64,000 nt of DNA from Microbulbifer agarilyticus (GTDB lineage Bacteria; Pseudomonadota; Gammaproteobacteria; Pseudomonadales; Cellvibrionaceae), in NCBI RefSeq assembly GCF_020171345.1, contig NZ_JAIUZM010000003.1, positions 372,001 through 436,000 on the forward strand. Reading direction: 5' to 3'. A program made the position numbers and the translations under genes. This document shows, piece by piece, positions 44,580-54,777 of this stretch. Position 1 is the stretch's first letter, and each line of letters opens with the position of its first letter. The notes below the pieces were generated by a model. That model did no database searches and was not told where the DNA came from. It saw nothing but the letters and a program-made list of their open reading frames with translations.

Positions 44580-45791
44580 ATGTTGCGTAAATTTTTAGAC
44601 TCCATCGAGCCGCACTTCCACAAGGGCGGTAAGTATGAAAAGTTCTACGCGCTGTACGAAGCCATTGATACTGGTTTGTTCCAGCCGGCTGACCGTACCA
44701 AGACCACCGCGCACGTGCGTGACGGTATTGACCTGAAGCGCATCATGATCACCGTGTGGGCCTGTGCCATGCTGGCGGCCTTCTTTGGCATGTGGAATAT
44801 CGGCTACCAGGCCAATACCATCATCGCCAACAGCGGTGCGACTGAGTTCGAAGGCTGGCGCCACGCCATTATTGGCGCACTGACCAGCTACAACGCCGCA
44901 AGCATCTGGGACAACTTTGTCTACGGTGCCATGTACTTCCTGCCGATTTACCTGACGACGTTCATCGTTGGTGGTATCTGGGAAGTGTTGTTCGCTGCGG
45001 TACGTGGCCACGAAGTAAACGAAGGTTTCTTTGTTACTTCTATTCTGTTTGCTCTGACCTGTCCGCCAGACCTGCCTCTGTGGATGGTGGCCATGGGCAT
45101 CAGCTTCGGTGTGGTAATTGGTAAGGAAGTATTCGGTGGTACCGGTAAAAACTTCCTCAACCCCGCACTGAGTGGTCGTGCATTCCTGTACTTCGCTTAC
45201 CCGGCCTCCATGTCCGGTGACACTGTGTGGACCGCCGTAGACGGCTACACCGGCGCAACCGCGCTGTCTGTACTGGCGAGTGAAGGCGTGCAGAATGGCG
45301 TGATCAACGCTGCTGCTGGCCCTCTGACCTGGTGGGATGCCTTCTTCGGCAACATGCACGGTTCCATTGGTGAAACTTCCACCTTCGTCATCTTTATTGC
45401 CGGCGCCATTCTGCTGAGCATGCGCATTGCCAGCTGGCGTATCGTTGCCGGTACTCTGCTGGGCATGATGGCCACGTCCCTCATGTTCAACATGATTGGC
45501 TCCGAGACCAATGCCTTCTTCAATGTGCCCTGGTACTGGCACCTGGTTGTTGGTGGTTTCGCGTTTGGTCTGATGTTCATGACCACCGACCCGGTATCTG
45601 CAGCCATGACCAATGTTGGTCGCTGGTGGTACGGCATCCTGATCGGTGTGATGACTGTTCTGATTCGTGTTGTGAACCCAGCGTTCCCAGAAGGCATCAT
45701 GCTGGCCATTCTGTTCGCGAACCTGTTCGCACCGCTGTTTGACCACTTCGTTGTGCAGTCCCATATCAAGCGGAGGTTGGCACGTGGCTAA
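44580..45791 (+). CDS. nqrB: Na+-NQR subunit B
   Basis: 403-aa integral membrane subunit with about ten transmembrane helices. The covalent FMN site is the threonine near residue 227 in [10 protein letters not shown], modified by ApbE. It also carries riboflavin and participates in Na+ translocation. GAAGGAGGGC precedes the ATG. Its last codons overlap the nqrC start by 8 bases. Confidence 0.97.
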   Translation: MLRKFLDSIEPHFHKGGKYEKFYALYEAIDTGLFQPADRTKTTAHVRDGIDLKRIMITVWACAMLAAFFGMWNIGYQANTIIANSGATEFEGWRHAIIGALTSYNAASIWDNFVYGAMYFLPIYLTTFIVGGIWEVLFAAVRGHEVNEGFFVTSILFALTCPPDLPLWMVAMGISFGVVIGKEVFGGTGKNFLNPALSGRAFLYFAYPASMSGDTVWTAVDGYTGATALSVLASEGVQNGVINAAAGPLTWWDAFFGNMHGSIGETSTFVIFIAGAILLSMRIASWRIVAGTLLGMMATSLMFNMIGSETNAFFNVPWYWHLVVGGFAFGLMFMTTDPVSAAMTNVGRWWYGILIGVMTVLIRVVNPAFPEGIMLAILFANLFAPLFDHFVVQSHIKRRLARG

Positions 45792-46566
45792 TAAAGATTC
45801 TGTAAAAGGTACTCTGCTGGTCGCGCTGGTACTGTGTATTGTCTGTTCCGTGGTGGTTTCCACCGCGGCAGTAATGCTCAAGCCCACGCAGAAGGCCAAT
45901 GCCGAGCTGGATATGAAAAAGAACGTGTTGCTGGCTGGTGGCCTGATCACTCCTGATCAGACCAGCCGCAAGGCGATCGAAGAAGCCTTCGGCAACGTAA
46001 CCATCAAGTACGTAGACCTGCGTACCGGCAAGTTCACTGACGAGGCTCCGGCCGGTGGCAGTGGTCGTGCTGCAGCGAAAGTCCCGAGCGCCAGTGAAAA
46101 ACTGCCGGCCGATCAGGATGTCGCCAAAATTATCCGCCGCGAGAACATCAAAGAGGTGTATCTGGTGGAGGAAAATGGCGAGATGGAACGCATCATCCTG
46201 CCGGTTCGTGGTTATGGCCTGTGGGGTCAGCTCTACGGCTTCCTGGCCCTGGAAAAAGACCTCAACACCGTTGCCGGTCTGGGCTTCTACGAGCACAAAG
46301 AAACTCCTGGACTGGGTGGTGAAGTCGACAACCCGCGCTGGAAGTCTCAGTGGGAAGGTAAGGAAGTGTACGACGCCGATGGCGGCGTAGATATTTCCGT
46401 AATCAAAGGCAGTGTTGATCCGAACAGCCCGCAAGCTATCCACCAAGTGGACGGCCTGTCTGGTGCGACTCTGACCAGCAAAGGCGTCGACAACCTGGTC
46501 AAGTTCTGGCTTGGCAATGACGGTTTCGGTCCCTTCCTGAAACACCTGAAAGCAGGGGAGGCATAA
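45784..46566 (+). CDS. nqrC: Na+-NQR subunit C
   Basis: 260-aa subunit with one N-terminal membrane helix ([24 protein letters not shown]) and a periplasmic FMN-binding domain. The covalent FMN acceptor is Thr229 in [11 protein letters not shown], the ApbE recognition motif. The GTG start at 45784 overlaps nqrB (GTGGCTAA) with GGAGG nearby; the frame is open further upstream inside nqrB but this is the family start. Confidence 0.96.
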   Translation: MANKDSVKGTLLVALVLCIVCSVVVSTAAVMLKPTQKANAELDMKKNVLLAGGLITPDQTSRKAIEEAFGNVTIKYVDLRTGKFTDEAPAGGSGRAAAKVPSASEKLPADQDVAKIIRRENIKEVYLVEENGEMERIILPVRGYGLWGQLYGFLALEKDLNTVAGLGFYEHKETPGLGGEVDNPRWKSQWEGKEVYDADGGVDISVIKGSVDPNSPQAIHQVDGLSGATLTSKGVDNLVKFWLGNDGFGPFLKHLKAGEA

Positions 46567-46568
46567 GC

Positions 46569-47243
46569 ATGAGCACCAAGTTGAAAGACACTCTGCTGGA
46601 CCCGATTTTCAAAAATAACCCCATTACGCTGCAGATCCTTGGTATCTGTTCCGCACTGGCGGTAACCAGCTCGCTGCAAGTGACCCTGGTAATGTGTGTT
46701 GCGTTGACCACCGTTGTGGCCTTCTCCAACACCGCCGTGTCACTGATCCGTAAGCAGATCCCGAACAGCATCCGGATCATCGTGCAGATGACCGTGATTG
46801 CCTCTCTGGTAATTCTGGTTGACCAGGTATTGAAGGCATACGCCTACGATATCTCCAAGCAGCTCTCGGTATTCGTTGGTCTGATTATCACCAACTGTAT
46901 CGTAATGGGCCGCGCCGAAGCCTTCGCCATGAAGCACGGTCCGAAGGACAGCTTCTTCGACGGTGTTGGTAACGGTCTGGGTTACAGTGTGATTCTGATT
47001 GGTCTGGCATTCATCCGTGAACTCTTTGGCGCGGGCAAACTGTTCGGTGTTGAAATCCTGCAAACCGTGAACAACGGTGGCTGGTACGTACCGAATGGCA
47101 TGCTGCTGCTGCCGCCGAGTGCCTTCTTCCTGATTGGCCTATTTATCTGGGCGATCCGTGCCTGGAAGCCGGAGCAGGTAGAAGAGGATGAGTTCAAGAT
47201 TGCGCCGAATTCCAAAATGCCTCTGGCGCAACAGGAGGCCTGA
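46569..47243 (+). CDS. nqrD: Na+-NQR subunit D
   Basis: 224-aa integral membrane protein with six predicted helices. [20 protein letters not shown]-like start and [12 protein letters not shown] are conserved in NqrD/RnfE. NqrD and NqrE form an inverted pair that holds an iron centre between them. Strong GGGGAGG ribosome site; 2-base gap from nqrC. Confidence 0.97.
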   Translation: MSTKLKDTLLDPIFKNNPITLQILGICSALAVTSSLQVTLVMCVALTTVVAFSNTAVSLIRKQIPNSIRIIVQMTVIASLVILVDQVLKAYAYDISKQLSVFVGLIITNCIVMGRAEAFAMKHGPKDSFFDGVGNGLGYSVILIGLAFIRELFGAGKLFGVEILQTVNNGGWYVPNGMLLLPPSAFFLIGLFIWAIRAWKPEQVEEDEFKIAPNSKMPLAQQEA

Positions 47244-47246
47244 TCG

Positions 47247-47855
47247 ATGGAACATTTTATTTCTCTCATCATCCGCGCCGTTTTCGTAGAAAACATGGCG
47301 TTGGCCTTCTTCCTGGGGATGTGTACCTTCCTCGCGGTATCCAAGAAGGTTGAAGCGGCGATTGGCCTCGGTGTTGCGGTAATCGTAGTACTGACCATCA
47401 CCGTTCCGGTGAATAACCTGATTTACACCTACCTGCTGAAAGACGGTGCGCTGGCCTGGGCTGGCTATCCGAATGTAGACCTGAGCTTCCTCGGTCTGCT
47501 GTCTTACATCGGCGTAATTGCAGCCCTGGTTCAGATCCTGGAAATGTTCCTGGATAAGTATGTACCGGCGCTGTACAACGCCCTGGGTGTATTCCTGCCG
47601 CTGATTACCGTGAACTGCGCCATCATGGGTGCGTCTCTGTTCATGGTGGAGCGCGAATACAATTTTGGTGAAAGTGTTGCCTACGGCTTCGGAGCAGGTC
47701 TTGGTTGGGCGCTGGCGATTGCAGCTCTGGCGGGTATCCGCGAGCGCATGAAGTACAGCGACGTACCGGACGGCCTGAAAGGCCTGGGTATCACCTTCAT
47801 TACCGTTGGTCTCATGTCGCTGGGCTTCATGTCCTTCGGCGGCATCGACATCTAA
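47247..47855 (+). CDS. nqrE: Na+-NQR subunit E
   Basis: 202-aa integral membrane protein homologous to RnfA and pseudo-symmetric to NqrD. Markers: [31 protein letters not shown] and [15 protein letters not shown], whose cysteine (with that of NqrD) helps bind the membrane iron. AGGAGG upstream; 3-base gap after nqrD. Confidence 0.97.
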   Translation: MEHFISLIIRAVFVENMALAFFLGMCTFLAVSKKVEAAIGLGVAVIVVLTITVPVNNLIYTYLLKDGALAWAGYPNVDLSFLGLLSYIGVIAALVQILEMFLDKYVPALYNALGVFLPLITVNCAIMGASLFMVEREYNFGESVAYGFGAGLGWALAIAALAGIRERMKYSDVPDGLKGLGITFITVGLMSLGFMSFGGIDI

Positions 47856-47873
47856 GCGGGGAGGTTGAATAAC

Positions 47874-49100
47874 ATGGAATTAACGGATATCTATTTCGGC
47901 GTTGGCATGTTCACCGTCATCGTGATCGCGCTGGTAGCCATCATCCTGGTTGCCCGCTCACGTCTGGTGAACACCGGTGACGTCAACATCCTGGTAAACG
48001 GTGAGAAAACGCTCACCGTTCCTGCCGGTGGTAAATTGCTGCAGACCCTTGCGGCCAACAACCTGTTCCTGGCCTCCGCCTGTGGTGGCGGTGGTTCCTG
48101 CGCACAGTGTGTGTGTGTGGTTGAAGAGGGTGGTGGCGACATGCTGCCAACCGAAGCGGCACACTTCACCCCGCGCGAAGCGAAGGAAGGCAAGCGTCTG
48201 TCCTGTCAGGTTGCGGTTAAGCAGGACATGAAAATTGAAGTGCCTGAAGAGGTGTTTGGTGTAAAGCAGTGGGAATGCACTGTGGAATCCAACCCCAACG
48301 TGGCGACCTTCATTAAAGAGCTGACCCTGAAGCTGCCGGAAGGCGAGAACGTCGACTTCCGTGCGGGTGGTTACGTACAGCTGGAAGCGCCGCCCCATCA
48401 CGTGAAATTCTCCGATTTCGAGATCGAAGAAGAGTACCGTGGCGACTGGGAGCACTTCGGCTTCTTTAACCTGGAGTCCAAGGTGACCGAGCCAGTGGTT
48501 CGCGCCTACTCCATGGCGAACTACCCGGAAGAAAAGGGCGTTGTTAAGTTCAACATCCGTATCGCAACTCCGCCGCCGCGTACCGAAGGTATTCCGCCGG
48601 GCCAGATGTCTTCCTACGTCTTCAACCTGAAGCCAGGTGACAAGATGCGAGTGTACGGTCCTTTCGGTGAGTTCTTCGCCAAAGAAACCGACAACGAAAT
48701 GGTCTTCATCGGTGGTGGTGCCGGTATGGCGCCGATGCGTTCCCACATCTTCGACCAGCTGAAGCGTCTGCACTCCAGCCGCAAGATCAGCTTCTGGTAC
48801 GGTGCGCGTTCCCTGCGCGAGATGTTCTACGAGGACGACTACAACGGTCTGCAGGAAGAGTTCGATAACTTCAAGTGGCACATCGCTCTGTCCGACCCGC
48901 AGCCGGAAGATAATTGGGAAGGCTACACAGGCTTCATCCACAACGTTGTGTATGAAAACTATCTGAAGGACCACCCGGCTCCGGAAGACTGTGAGTACTA
49001 CATGTGTGGGCCGCCCATGATGAACGCGGCAGTGATCAACATGCTGAAAGATTTGGGCGTAGAGGATGAAAATATCCTGCTCGACGACTTCGGTGGTTGA
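47874..49100 (+). CDS. nqrF: Na+-NQR subunit F (NADH dehydrogenase)
   Basis: 408-aa NADH-oxidising subunit. One N-terminal helix is followed by a [2Fe-2S] ferredoxin domain with Cys70, Cys76, Cys79 and Cys111 ([15 protein letters not shown]), the same positions as in the Vibrio cholerae enzyme. Then come FAD ([11 protein letters not shown]) and NADH ([22 protein letters not shown]) domains. The ATG at 47874 has GGGGAGG 9 bases upstream; a TTG at 47865 is possible but less likely. A terminator-like hairpin begins 31 bases after its stop, inside apbE. Confidence 0.97.
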   Translation: MELTDIYFGVGMFTVIVIALVAIILVARSRLVNTGDVNILVNGEKTLTVPAGGKLLQTLAANNLFLASACGGGGSCAQCVCVVEEGGGDMLPTEAAHFTPREAKEGKRLSCQVAVKQDMKIEVPEEVFGVKQWECTVESNPNVATFIKELTLKLPEGENVDFRAGGYVQLEAPPHHVKFSDFEIEEEYRGDWEHFGFFNLESKVTEPVVRAYSMANYPEEKGVVKFNIRIATPPPRTEGIPPGQMSSYVFNLKPGDKMRVYGPFGEFFAKETDNEMVFIGGGAGMAPMRSHIFDQLKRLHSSRKISFWYGARSLREMFYEDDYNGLQEEFDNFKWHIALSDPQPEDNWEGYTGFIHNVVYENYLKDHPAPEDCEYYMCGPPMMNAAVINMLKDLGVEDENILLDDFGG

Positions 49101-49106
49101 TCCAGC

Positions 49107-50150
49107 ATGATTGGATGGAACAACACCTCCACAAAAACAGGGCCGATGTTTTCGGCCCTGTTTTTGTTTGTGCTCCTTGCGCTTGCGGGTTGCGCGGAGG
49201 AGAAAGCGGTCTGGAAACTTTCTGGCCCCACCATGGGCACCTTCTACCACATCACGGTGGTGGATGTGCCGGCGGGGGTAAACCAGGCAGAATTGCAGTC
49301 GGCAGTGGATGCAGAACTCGCCGCAGTGAATCAGGAAATGTCCACGTACATTCCCGATTCCGAATTGATGCGGGTGAACGGCGGGCCTGTGGCAGAGCCT
49401 ATTGCGCTGTCGAAGAATCTGGCCCTGGTGATGCGCGACGCGCTGGAAATCTACCGCAATAGCGGCGGTGCCTTCGACGTCACGGTTGGACCGCTGGTCA
49501 ACCTCTGGGGGTTTGGGCCGAGTCCAGAACCAGAGGCCGTGCCCGAAGCCGAGCAAATTGATGCATTGCGTGAGAAAATAGGCTCTGATGCTTTGCTGCT
49601 GGACGGTCAGGCACTGACCAGAAGCCGCCCGGTACAGATTGACCTGTCAGCCATAGCGAAAGGGCACGGCGTGGATCGCGTGGCCGATCTGCTGGTCCAA
49701 AAGGGTGTCCGCAACTTCCTCGTGGAGGTGGGTGGCGAATTGCGCACCGCCGGGGTTAACCCGGCAGGCAACACCTGGCGTATCGGTATCGAGCGGCCGT
49801 CAGCCGGTCAGGTCGTGCAGAAGCCGATCGCGGTAAGCGGCAAGGGTATTGCGACTTCCGGTGACTACCGCAATTACTACGAGCGGGACGGCAAGCGGTA
49901 CTCGCACACGCTGGATCCGCGCACCGGACGCCCGGTCGAGCATCATTTGGCCTCGGTAACCGTCATTGCGGATACCAGCGCACTGGCCGACGGCTACGCC
50001 ACAGCACTCAATGTGATGGGTGCGGAGGCTGCGTTAAAATTGGCGGAAGAGCTGCAACTAGCGGTTTTTCTGTTGGTAAAAACAGATTCTGGGTTTGAAG
50101 AGCGCGCCAGTAGTGCGTTCGCGCCCTATCTTGAGAGTCAGGAGAGGTAA
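49107..50150 (+). CDS. apbE: FAD:protein FMN transferase ApbE
   Basis: 347-aa lipoprotein that attaches FMN to threonines of NqrB and NqrC. The signal and lipobox (FLFVLLALAGC) suggest anchoring to the membrane with the enzyme in the periplasm. Family motifs include GPTMGTFYHITV, MSTYIPDSELMRVN, GGAFDVTVGPLVNLWGFG, IDLSAIAKGHGVDR, FLVEVGGELRTAG and SHTLDPRTGRPVEH, with the terminal GYATALNVMG. The ATG at 49107 (GGTGG upstream) is chosen; an ATG at 49146 lies in the loop of a terminator hairpin. The gene follows nqrF by 6 bases and precedes nqrM. Confidence 0.94.
   Translation: MIGWNNTSTKTGPMFSALFLFVLLALAGCAEEKAVWKLSGPTMGTFYHITVVDVPAGVNQAELQSAVDAELAAVNQEMSTYIPDSELMRVNGGPVAEPIALSKNLALVMRDALEIYRNSGGAFDVTVGPLVNLWGFGPSPEPEAVPEAEQIDALREKIGSDALLLDGQALTRSRPVQIDLSAIAKGHGVDRVADLLVQKGVRNFLVEVGGELRTAGVNPAGNTWRIGIERPSAGQVVQKPIAVSGKGIATSGDYRNYYERDGKRYSHTLDPRTGRPVEHHLASVTVIADTSALADGYATALNVMGAEAALKLAEELQLAVFLLVKTDSGFEERASSAFAPYLESQER
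49131..49167 (+). terminator. Intrinsic terminator/attenuator inside the start of apbE
   Basis: A perfect 16-base-pair stem (49131-49146 with 49152-49167) and five-base loop. The core is CAGGGCC/GGCCCTG flanked by A5 and T5 runs, followed by further T. It is built from apbE codons 9-20 in its coding frame. It would terminate nqr transcription unless translation of apbE disrupts it. Confidence 0.75.
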
Positions 50151-50152
50151 CC

Positions 50153-50413
50153 GTGACTATATATATTCTCGCGTTCGTCGTTGTGGCTTTGGTTATTACC
50201 GGTATGGCACTGGGTGCCATCGTACAAAATAAACCACTCAAGGGTTCCTGTGGTGGTTTGAACAATATCGGCATGAAAGAAAACTGCGATATCTGTGGTG
50301 GCGATGACGACGAGTGTGAAAAAGAGCAAGAGCGTCAGCGCCAGGCAGCGCTGAACAAGACCGCTGCTGCAGACTTCGCCTACGACGCCACAAGTAAGAG
50401 CGATCAGAAGTAA
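50153..50413 (+). CDS. nqrM: NqrM, Na+-NQR maturation factor
   Basis: 86-aa protein of the DUF539/NqrM family. One membrane span (IYILAFVVVALVITGMALGAIV) is followed by a cysteine cluster (SCGGLNNIGMKENCDICGG, and one further C in DDDEC), presumed to deliver iron to the NqrD/NqrE site. GTG start with AGGAGAGG upstream, two bases after apbE. The C-terminal tail is Gln/Lys/Ala-rich. Confidence 0.93.
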   Translation: MTIYILAFVVVALVITGMALGAIVQNKPLKGSCGGLNNIGMKENCDICGGDDDECEKEQERQRQAALNKTAAADFAYDATSKSDQK

Positions 50414-50513
50414 GGCGACCTGACGCGTAATCGGATGGAAAAGGGGGCTGCTGTTCCGCAGTGGCCCTAGGCATACACGAAAAAAATTAAGCAAAAGCTA
50501 AGAAAGTATTTCA

Positions 50514-51911
50514 ATGGCAGTTTCTAAGTACGATCTGGTTGTGATTGGTTCGGGCCCCGCGGGTGAAGCGGCGGCCATGAGTGCGGCAAAGAAAGGCCTG
50601 CGCGCCGCAGTGATCGAGCGCCGTTCAGCGGTGGGTGGCAACTGTACCCACAAAGGTACCATTCCCTCAAAAGCCCTGCGTCACTCGGTAAAGCAACTGA
50701 TGCGTTACAACACGCAGAGTGTTTTTCGCGCGCTGGGCGAGCCGCGCCGACTGACCTTCCCGCAGGTTATGCGTACCGTAAACAAGGTCATCAACTACCA
50801 GGTTGAGATGCACACCAGCTGCTATGCGCGCAACCGTGTAGACCTGATTTCTGGTGAAGCCAAGTTCCTGGATGAGAACCGTGTGGAAGTGCAGCTTGCC
50901 GACGGTGCCAAGGAAATTATCACTTCCGAGAAGTTTGTGGTTGCCACGGGTTCTCGTCCGTATCGTCCCGCGGATGTCGACTTCGGTCACCCGCGTATTT
51001 ATGACAGCGATACCATCCTGGATATGGAGCACACCCCGCAGGCGATCATCATCTATGGTGCCGGTGTGATTGGCTGTGAGTACGCATCGATTTTTGCCGG
51101 GCTGGGCGTCAAGGTTGACCTGATTAACAGCCGTGAGCACCTGCTTGAATTTCTCGACGATGAAATCTCCGATGCCCTGAGCTACCACCTGCGCGACATG
51201 GGCGTCACCGTGCGCCACCGTGAAGAGTACGCCAAGGTTACCGGTAGCAACCGCGGTGTCGTGATGGAAATGCAGTCCGGCAAGAAAATTTCTGCCGATG
51301 CGCTGCTGTGGTGTAACGGCCGTTCCGGCAACACTTCAGGGCTCGGTCTCGAAAACGTCGGTCTGGAAGCGAACCACCGCGGCCAGCTCTCCGTGGATGA
51401 GCACTACTGCACCGCCGTGGAAAATATCTTCGCCGTGGGTGATGTTATTGGCTGGCCAAGCCTGGCATCCGCGTCTTACGACCAGGGTAGAGCGGTTGCG
51501 GCGGCCATCGTTGGGCGCGGCCACCGGGTTATCGAAGATGCGCCAACGGGTATCTACACACTGCCGGAGATTTCCTCCGTTGGTAAAACCGAATCCGAGC
51601 TGACCAATGCCAAGGTGCCGTACGAAGTAGGTCGCGCACTGTTCAAGCACACCGCCCGTGCACAGATTTCCGGTGAGCGTGTGGGCATGCTGAAGATTCT
51701 GTTCCATATCGAAACCCACGAGATTCTGGGCATCCATTGCTTTGGCGCGGAAGCTGCGGAAATCGTGCATATCGGTCAGGCGATCATGAAGCAGCCGGCA
51801 CCGAACAACAGCATCGATTTCTTCGTGAACACCACGTTTAACTATCCGACCATGGCAGAAGCGTACCGCAGTGCAGCCCTGGATGGACTTAACCGAGTAA
51901 TGCGCCTGTGA
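50514..51911 (+). CDS. sthA: Soluble pyridine nucleotide transhydrogenase
   Basis: 465-aa FAD enzyme that moves hydride between NADPH and NAD+. FAD-binding [38 protein letters not shown] replaces the CxxxxC redox disulphide of lipoamide dehydrogenases, marking SthA. The second nucleotide-binding site is [20 protein letters not shown], and the interface domain ends with [23 protein letters not shown]. The ATG follows a weak AAGAAAG. It overlaps the downstream thioesterase by GTGA. Confidence 0.96.
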   Translation: MAVSKYDLVVIGSGPAGEAAAMSAAKKGLRAAVIERRSAVGGNCTHKGTIPSKALRHSVKQLMRYNTQSVFRALGEPRRLTFPQVMRTVNKVINYQVEMHTSCYARNRVDLISGEAKFLDENRVEVQLADGAKEIITSEKFVVATGSRPYRPADVDFGHPRIYDSDTILDMEHTPQAIIIYGAGVIGCEYASIFAGLGVKVDLINSREHLLEFLDDEISDALSYHLRDMGVTVRHREEYAKVTGSNRGVVMEMQSGKKISADALLWCNGRSGNTSGLGLENVGLEANHRGQLSVDEHYCTAVENIFAVGDVIGWPSLASASYDQGRAVAAAIVGRGHRVIEDAPTGIYTLPEISSVGKTESELTNAKVPYEVGRALFKHTARAQISGERVGMLKILFHIETHEILGIHCFGAEAAEIVHIGQAIMKQPAPNNSIDFFVNTTFNYPTMAEAYRSAALDGLNRVMRL

Positions 51912-52375
51912 CGGAACCATCCCCCGCGGAGTTTCGAGGTCTGGTAGAAGGCATCTTTGAACAGGTGCCGTTTGTGCGTGAAATTGGTCTGGCGCTGCAT
52001 GATTTTAATTTTGCGGAGCAGACCCTTTCCGGAAGGTTCGTCACCAAGCCCGAGCTGATCGGCAACCACTTCCAGAATATTCTGCACGGTGGTGTGATCG
52101 CCACGGCGCTGGATACGGTCGGTGGTTTTACCGCGATGGTAGCTGCGTATCAGCGTATGGGCGGGGCGATTGACTGGGATGAAAAGGTTCAGCGTTTGAT
52201 GCGGCTCGGTACCGTGGATATGCGGGTGGATTATCTCAAGCCTGGTCGCGGGCAAGAGTTTATCTGCGAGGGATCCGTTTTGCGGGTCGGCAACAAACTG
52301 GTAGTGACGCGCATGGAGCTGTGCAATGAACAGGAAGAGCTAATTGCCACGGGCACAGCGACCTTCCTGTACTAG
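51908..52375 (+). CDS. Hotdog-fold thioesterase (PaaI/YigI type)
   Basis: 155-aa single hotdog-fold protein. [25 protein letters not shown] holds the HGG(V/I) acyl-CoA thioesterase motif, with [10 protein letters not shown] and GTATFLY at the end as in the family. It probably hydrolyses an acyl-CoA; the substrate is not evident. It starts at GTG 51908 overlapping the sthA stop, so translation is coupled to sthA. Confidence 0.88.
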   Translation: MTEPSPAEFRGLVEGIFEQVPFVREIGLALHDFNFAEQTLSGRFVTKPELIGNHFQNILHGGVIATALDTVGGFTAMVAAYQRMGGAIDWDEKVQRLMRLGTVDMRVDYLKPGRGQEFICEGSVLRVGNKLVVTRMELCNEQEELIATGTATFLY

Positions 52376-52396
52376 TACGTTTGGCCGCCACTTGTG

Positions 52397-52443
52397 GGCA
52401 TAAAAAAACGCGCTGACGTAACGTGAGCGCGTTTTTTTATGCC
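52397..52443. terminator. Bidirectional terminator after thioesterase gene
   Basis: Perfect 18-base-pair stem, 52397-52414 with 52426-52443, arms ending GGCAT and starting AGCGCG, with A7/T7 runs and an 11-base loop. It separates the thioesterase from the convergent 105-aa gene. Confidence 0.92.
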
Positions 52444-52489
52444 TGCTTGTTGCGGCCTCGGCGTAACTACCGGGGCCTGCAGGACGGGA

Positions 52490-52807
52490 TTAGCTGCCGT
52501 GCTTCTTGGCCACGGTATGCAGCACAACGTCGTGCTCGAAGTAGACGAAAAAGTCTGCGTACTCCCAGCGGGTGATGGCTGGCTCGCCAACAGGGCCCTG
52601 AATATTGATCGGCTCGCCAATTTCCTGAGTGACCTGTTCCTGCTTCTTGCCGCGCAATTGGCCAGCTTCCGCCACGTAGCCCTGTTCGCCTACGGGCACC
52701 TCAACGGTCTCAGCCTGTGTGAATGCGGCGGTGAAGAGTGCTGCGCCCGCCAGACCGGCGAAGCATACGTTGCGCATCAGGTTTTGCATTTTGGTGGTTG
52801 AGAACAT
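52490..52807 (-). CDS. Small exported protein, BamE-like fold suspected
   Basis: 105-aa protein with a signal peptide (FAGLAGAALFTAAFTQA) and a mature part of about 75 aa: GQLRGKKQEQVTQEIGEPINIQGPVGEPAITRWEYADFFVYFEHDVVLHTV. The order G-x-P, RWEY, YFE and VLH is typical of small periplasmic proteins with a SmpA/BamE-like alpha-beta fold. GGAGAG precedes the ATG. I do not know a named function; related small genes accompany sthA/lolCDE in pseudomonads. Confidence 0.75.
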   Translation of the reverse strand: MFSTTKMQNLMRNVCFAGLAGAALFTAAFTQAETVEVPVGEQGYVAEAGQLRGKKQEQVTQEIGEPINIQGPVGEPAITRWEYADFFVYFEHDVVLHTVAKKHGS

Positions 52808-53059
52808 GTTGGGCTCTCCGCTCTACTTATTTGAGTTGTTATGAATTAAACCAGATATTGTGCCGAAACACGCGGCTTTCTTCACATTATTCTTCACGCT
52901 TTCTCGCGCCCGCATTCTTTCCGGCAACCCTCAGCCGCTTCCACGGTTTATCCCAGCGTGGTTCCCAGCATCAGTACCTAAGAACGGCGGCCCAGTCGGC
53001 GCAATTTACCGCCCGTGTGCTAGGCTAATTCTTGATCAAGGATAACCGGACAGTCACGG

Positions 53060-54691
53060 ATGCGGCTCGGGCATTTTCTCTGCACAGGTGGTCTGCTAGT
53101 CGGCACAACGTTTTTTGCGCTGTCGCTGACACCCTCACTGATTCCGCGGGAAGGTGTCACCCAGGGGGTCATTTCCGGCGCTGCACTCGCAGCGGGCTAT
53201 GGCATAGGGGTACTTCTCACCTGGCTGTGGAAGTTTCTGGAGTTACCCGCGGTATCCGAGCCTGCGCGCGGCCGTTTGCGCTGGGGAATTGGCGCCTTGA
53301 GCATATTGCTGGCGCTTGGGTTCCTGTGGCGGGCCGCCCACTGGCAGAACACCGTACGCGAGTTGATGGGGCTTGAGGTCGCGCCCACCGTGCGGCCGTT
53401 CGTGATCGCCATCGTGGCGATCCTGTTGTTTGCGTTCTTGCTCGCGATCGCCAAGCTGTTCAAGCGGTTATTCCGCTTTCTCTCCACCAAGTTTCAGCGC
53501 CGGGTTCCCCGTCGAATCGCCACTATTCTTGCGCTGTGCGGTGCCTTTGCCCTGTTCTGGGCAGTATTCAATAATCTGGTGCTCACCGCCGCACTGCATC
53601 AGGTGGACCGCATCTACCAGCGCCTGGATACCCGCGTGGCGCCGGAAATGGATGCGCCCACCGGCAAGCTGGACCCGGGCGGGCCGGATTCTCTGGTGCG
53701 CTGGCAAGACATGGGGCACCAGGGTCGGCGCTATCTCACGTTGCGCCCGAAAGCGAAAGACATTGCCGAGGTCACCGGCACCGCCAAAGACCCGATCCGT
53801 GTCTATGTGGGGCTGAACGCCGCGAATACTCCGGAGCAGAGGGCCAAGCTCGCGTTGGAGGAGCTGAAGCGGGTCGGGGGCTTCGAGCGCAGCTACCTGC
53901 TGCTGATTACGCCCACCGGTACCGGCTGGGTAGACCCGGGCGCAATCAACTCGCTCGAATACCTGCTGGGTGGGGATGTCGCCAGCGTCGCGGCCCAGTA
54001 TTCCTACCTGCCGAGCCCCATCGCATTGATGACGCAGGATGCCTATGGGCGGGAGACCGCAAGGGCGGCCTTTGAGGAGGTATACCGCTACTGGAGCGGG
54101 CTGCCGGAGGGAAGCCGCCCGAGGTTGTACCTGTTTGGGTTGAGCCTCGGTGCACTGAACTCCGACCGCTCGTTCGACTTCTACGATATTATTGACGATC
54201 CCTTCCACGGCGCACTGTGGACCGGGCCGCCGTTTCGCAGTGATACCTGGCGCATGGTCACCGCTGAACGCGATGAGGGCTCGCCCGCCTGGCTGCCCCA
54301 ATTCCGCGAGGGCGCAGTGGTGCGCTTTGGCAACCATTACGAGGGCTACGACCTCAGCAAGATGGAATGGGGCAACTTCCGCATCGCCTATTTACAACAC
54401 GGCAGTGACCCGATTGTCTTCTTTGACCCGGCCGCGGCCTACCGGGAGCCGGACTGGATGAAACAGCCGCGCGCACGGGATGTCTCCCCGGACCTCAACT
54501 GGTACCCGATTGTGACCATGCTGCAGCTCGCCATGGACATGCATGCGGGGGTCGCGCCCATGGGTTTCGGCCACAGCTATGCACCGGCGGACTATGTGCG
54601 CGCCTGGCACGCGTTGATTGCGCCGCCGGGGTGGGACGAAGCCAAGCTCGAGAAACTGAATAAACAATTGCTGAAATGGAATCCTCGCTGA
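53060..54691 (+). CDS. Alpha/beta-hydrolase family 9 membrane protein
   Basis: 543-aa protein of the Abhydrolase_9 type. The N-terminal part has several membrane helices (FLCTGGLLVGTTFFALSLTPSLIP, VISGAALAAGYGIGVLLTWLW, GIGALSILLALGFLWRAA, FVIAIVAILLFAFLLAI and another near 160). The C-terminal half is a hydrolase domain: TGTGWVDPGAINSLEYLLGGDVASVAAQYSYLPSP, nucleophile elbow FGLSLGA, and C-terminal GFGHSYAPADY with a likely catalytic histidine. The physiological substrate is unknown. It lies alone between a terminated small gene and lolC. Confidence 0.85.
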   Translation: MRLGHFLCTGGLLVGTTFFALSLTPSLIPREGVTQGVISGAALAAGYGIGVLLTWLWKFLELPAVSEPARGRLRWGIGALSILLALGFLWRAAHWQNTVRELMGLEVAPTVRPFVIAIVAILLFAFLLAIAKLFKRLFRFLSTKFQRRVPRRIATILALCGAFALFWAVFNNLVLTAALHQVDRIYQRLDTRVAPEMDAPTGKLDPGGPDSLVRWQDMGHQGRRYLTLRPKAKDIAEVTGTAKDPIRVYVGLNAANTPEQRAKLALEELKRVGGFERSYLLLITPTGTGWVDPGAINSLEYLLGGDVASVAAQYSYLPSPIALMTQDAYGRETARAAFEEVYRYWSGLPEGSRPRLYLFGLSLGALNSDRSFDFYDIIDDPFHGALWTGPPFRSDTWRMVTAERDEGSPAWLPQFREGAVVRFGNHYEGYDLSKMEWGNFRIAYLQHGSDPIVFFDPAAAYREPDWMKQPRARDVSPDLNWYPIVTMLQLAMDMHAGVAPMGFGHSYAPADYVRAWHALIAPPGWDEAKLEKLNKQLLKWNPR

Positions 54692-54777
54692 GCTTTGCCG
54701 TCTAAGCCTGTGATGCTCCCGGCACTATGCATGTAAATACTTGGATTTCTTGGCGTTTTTCCGCTTAAATCACCGTC

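Noticed and set aside
47958-49556. 532-aa minus-strand open frame opposite nqrF/apbE
   Set aside because: Antisense shadow covering two real genes.
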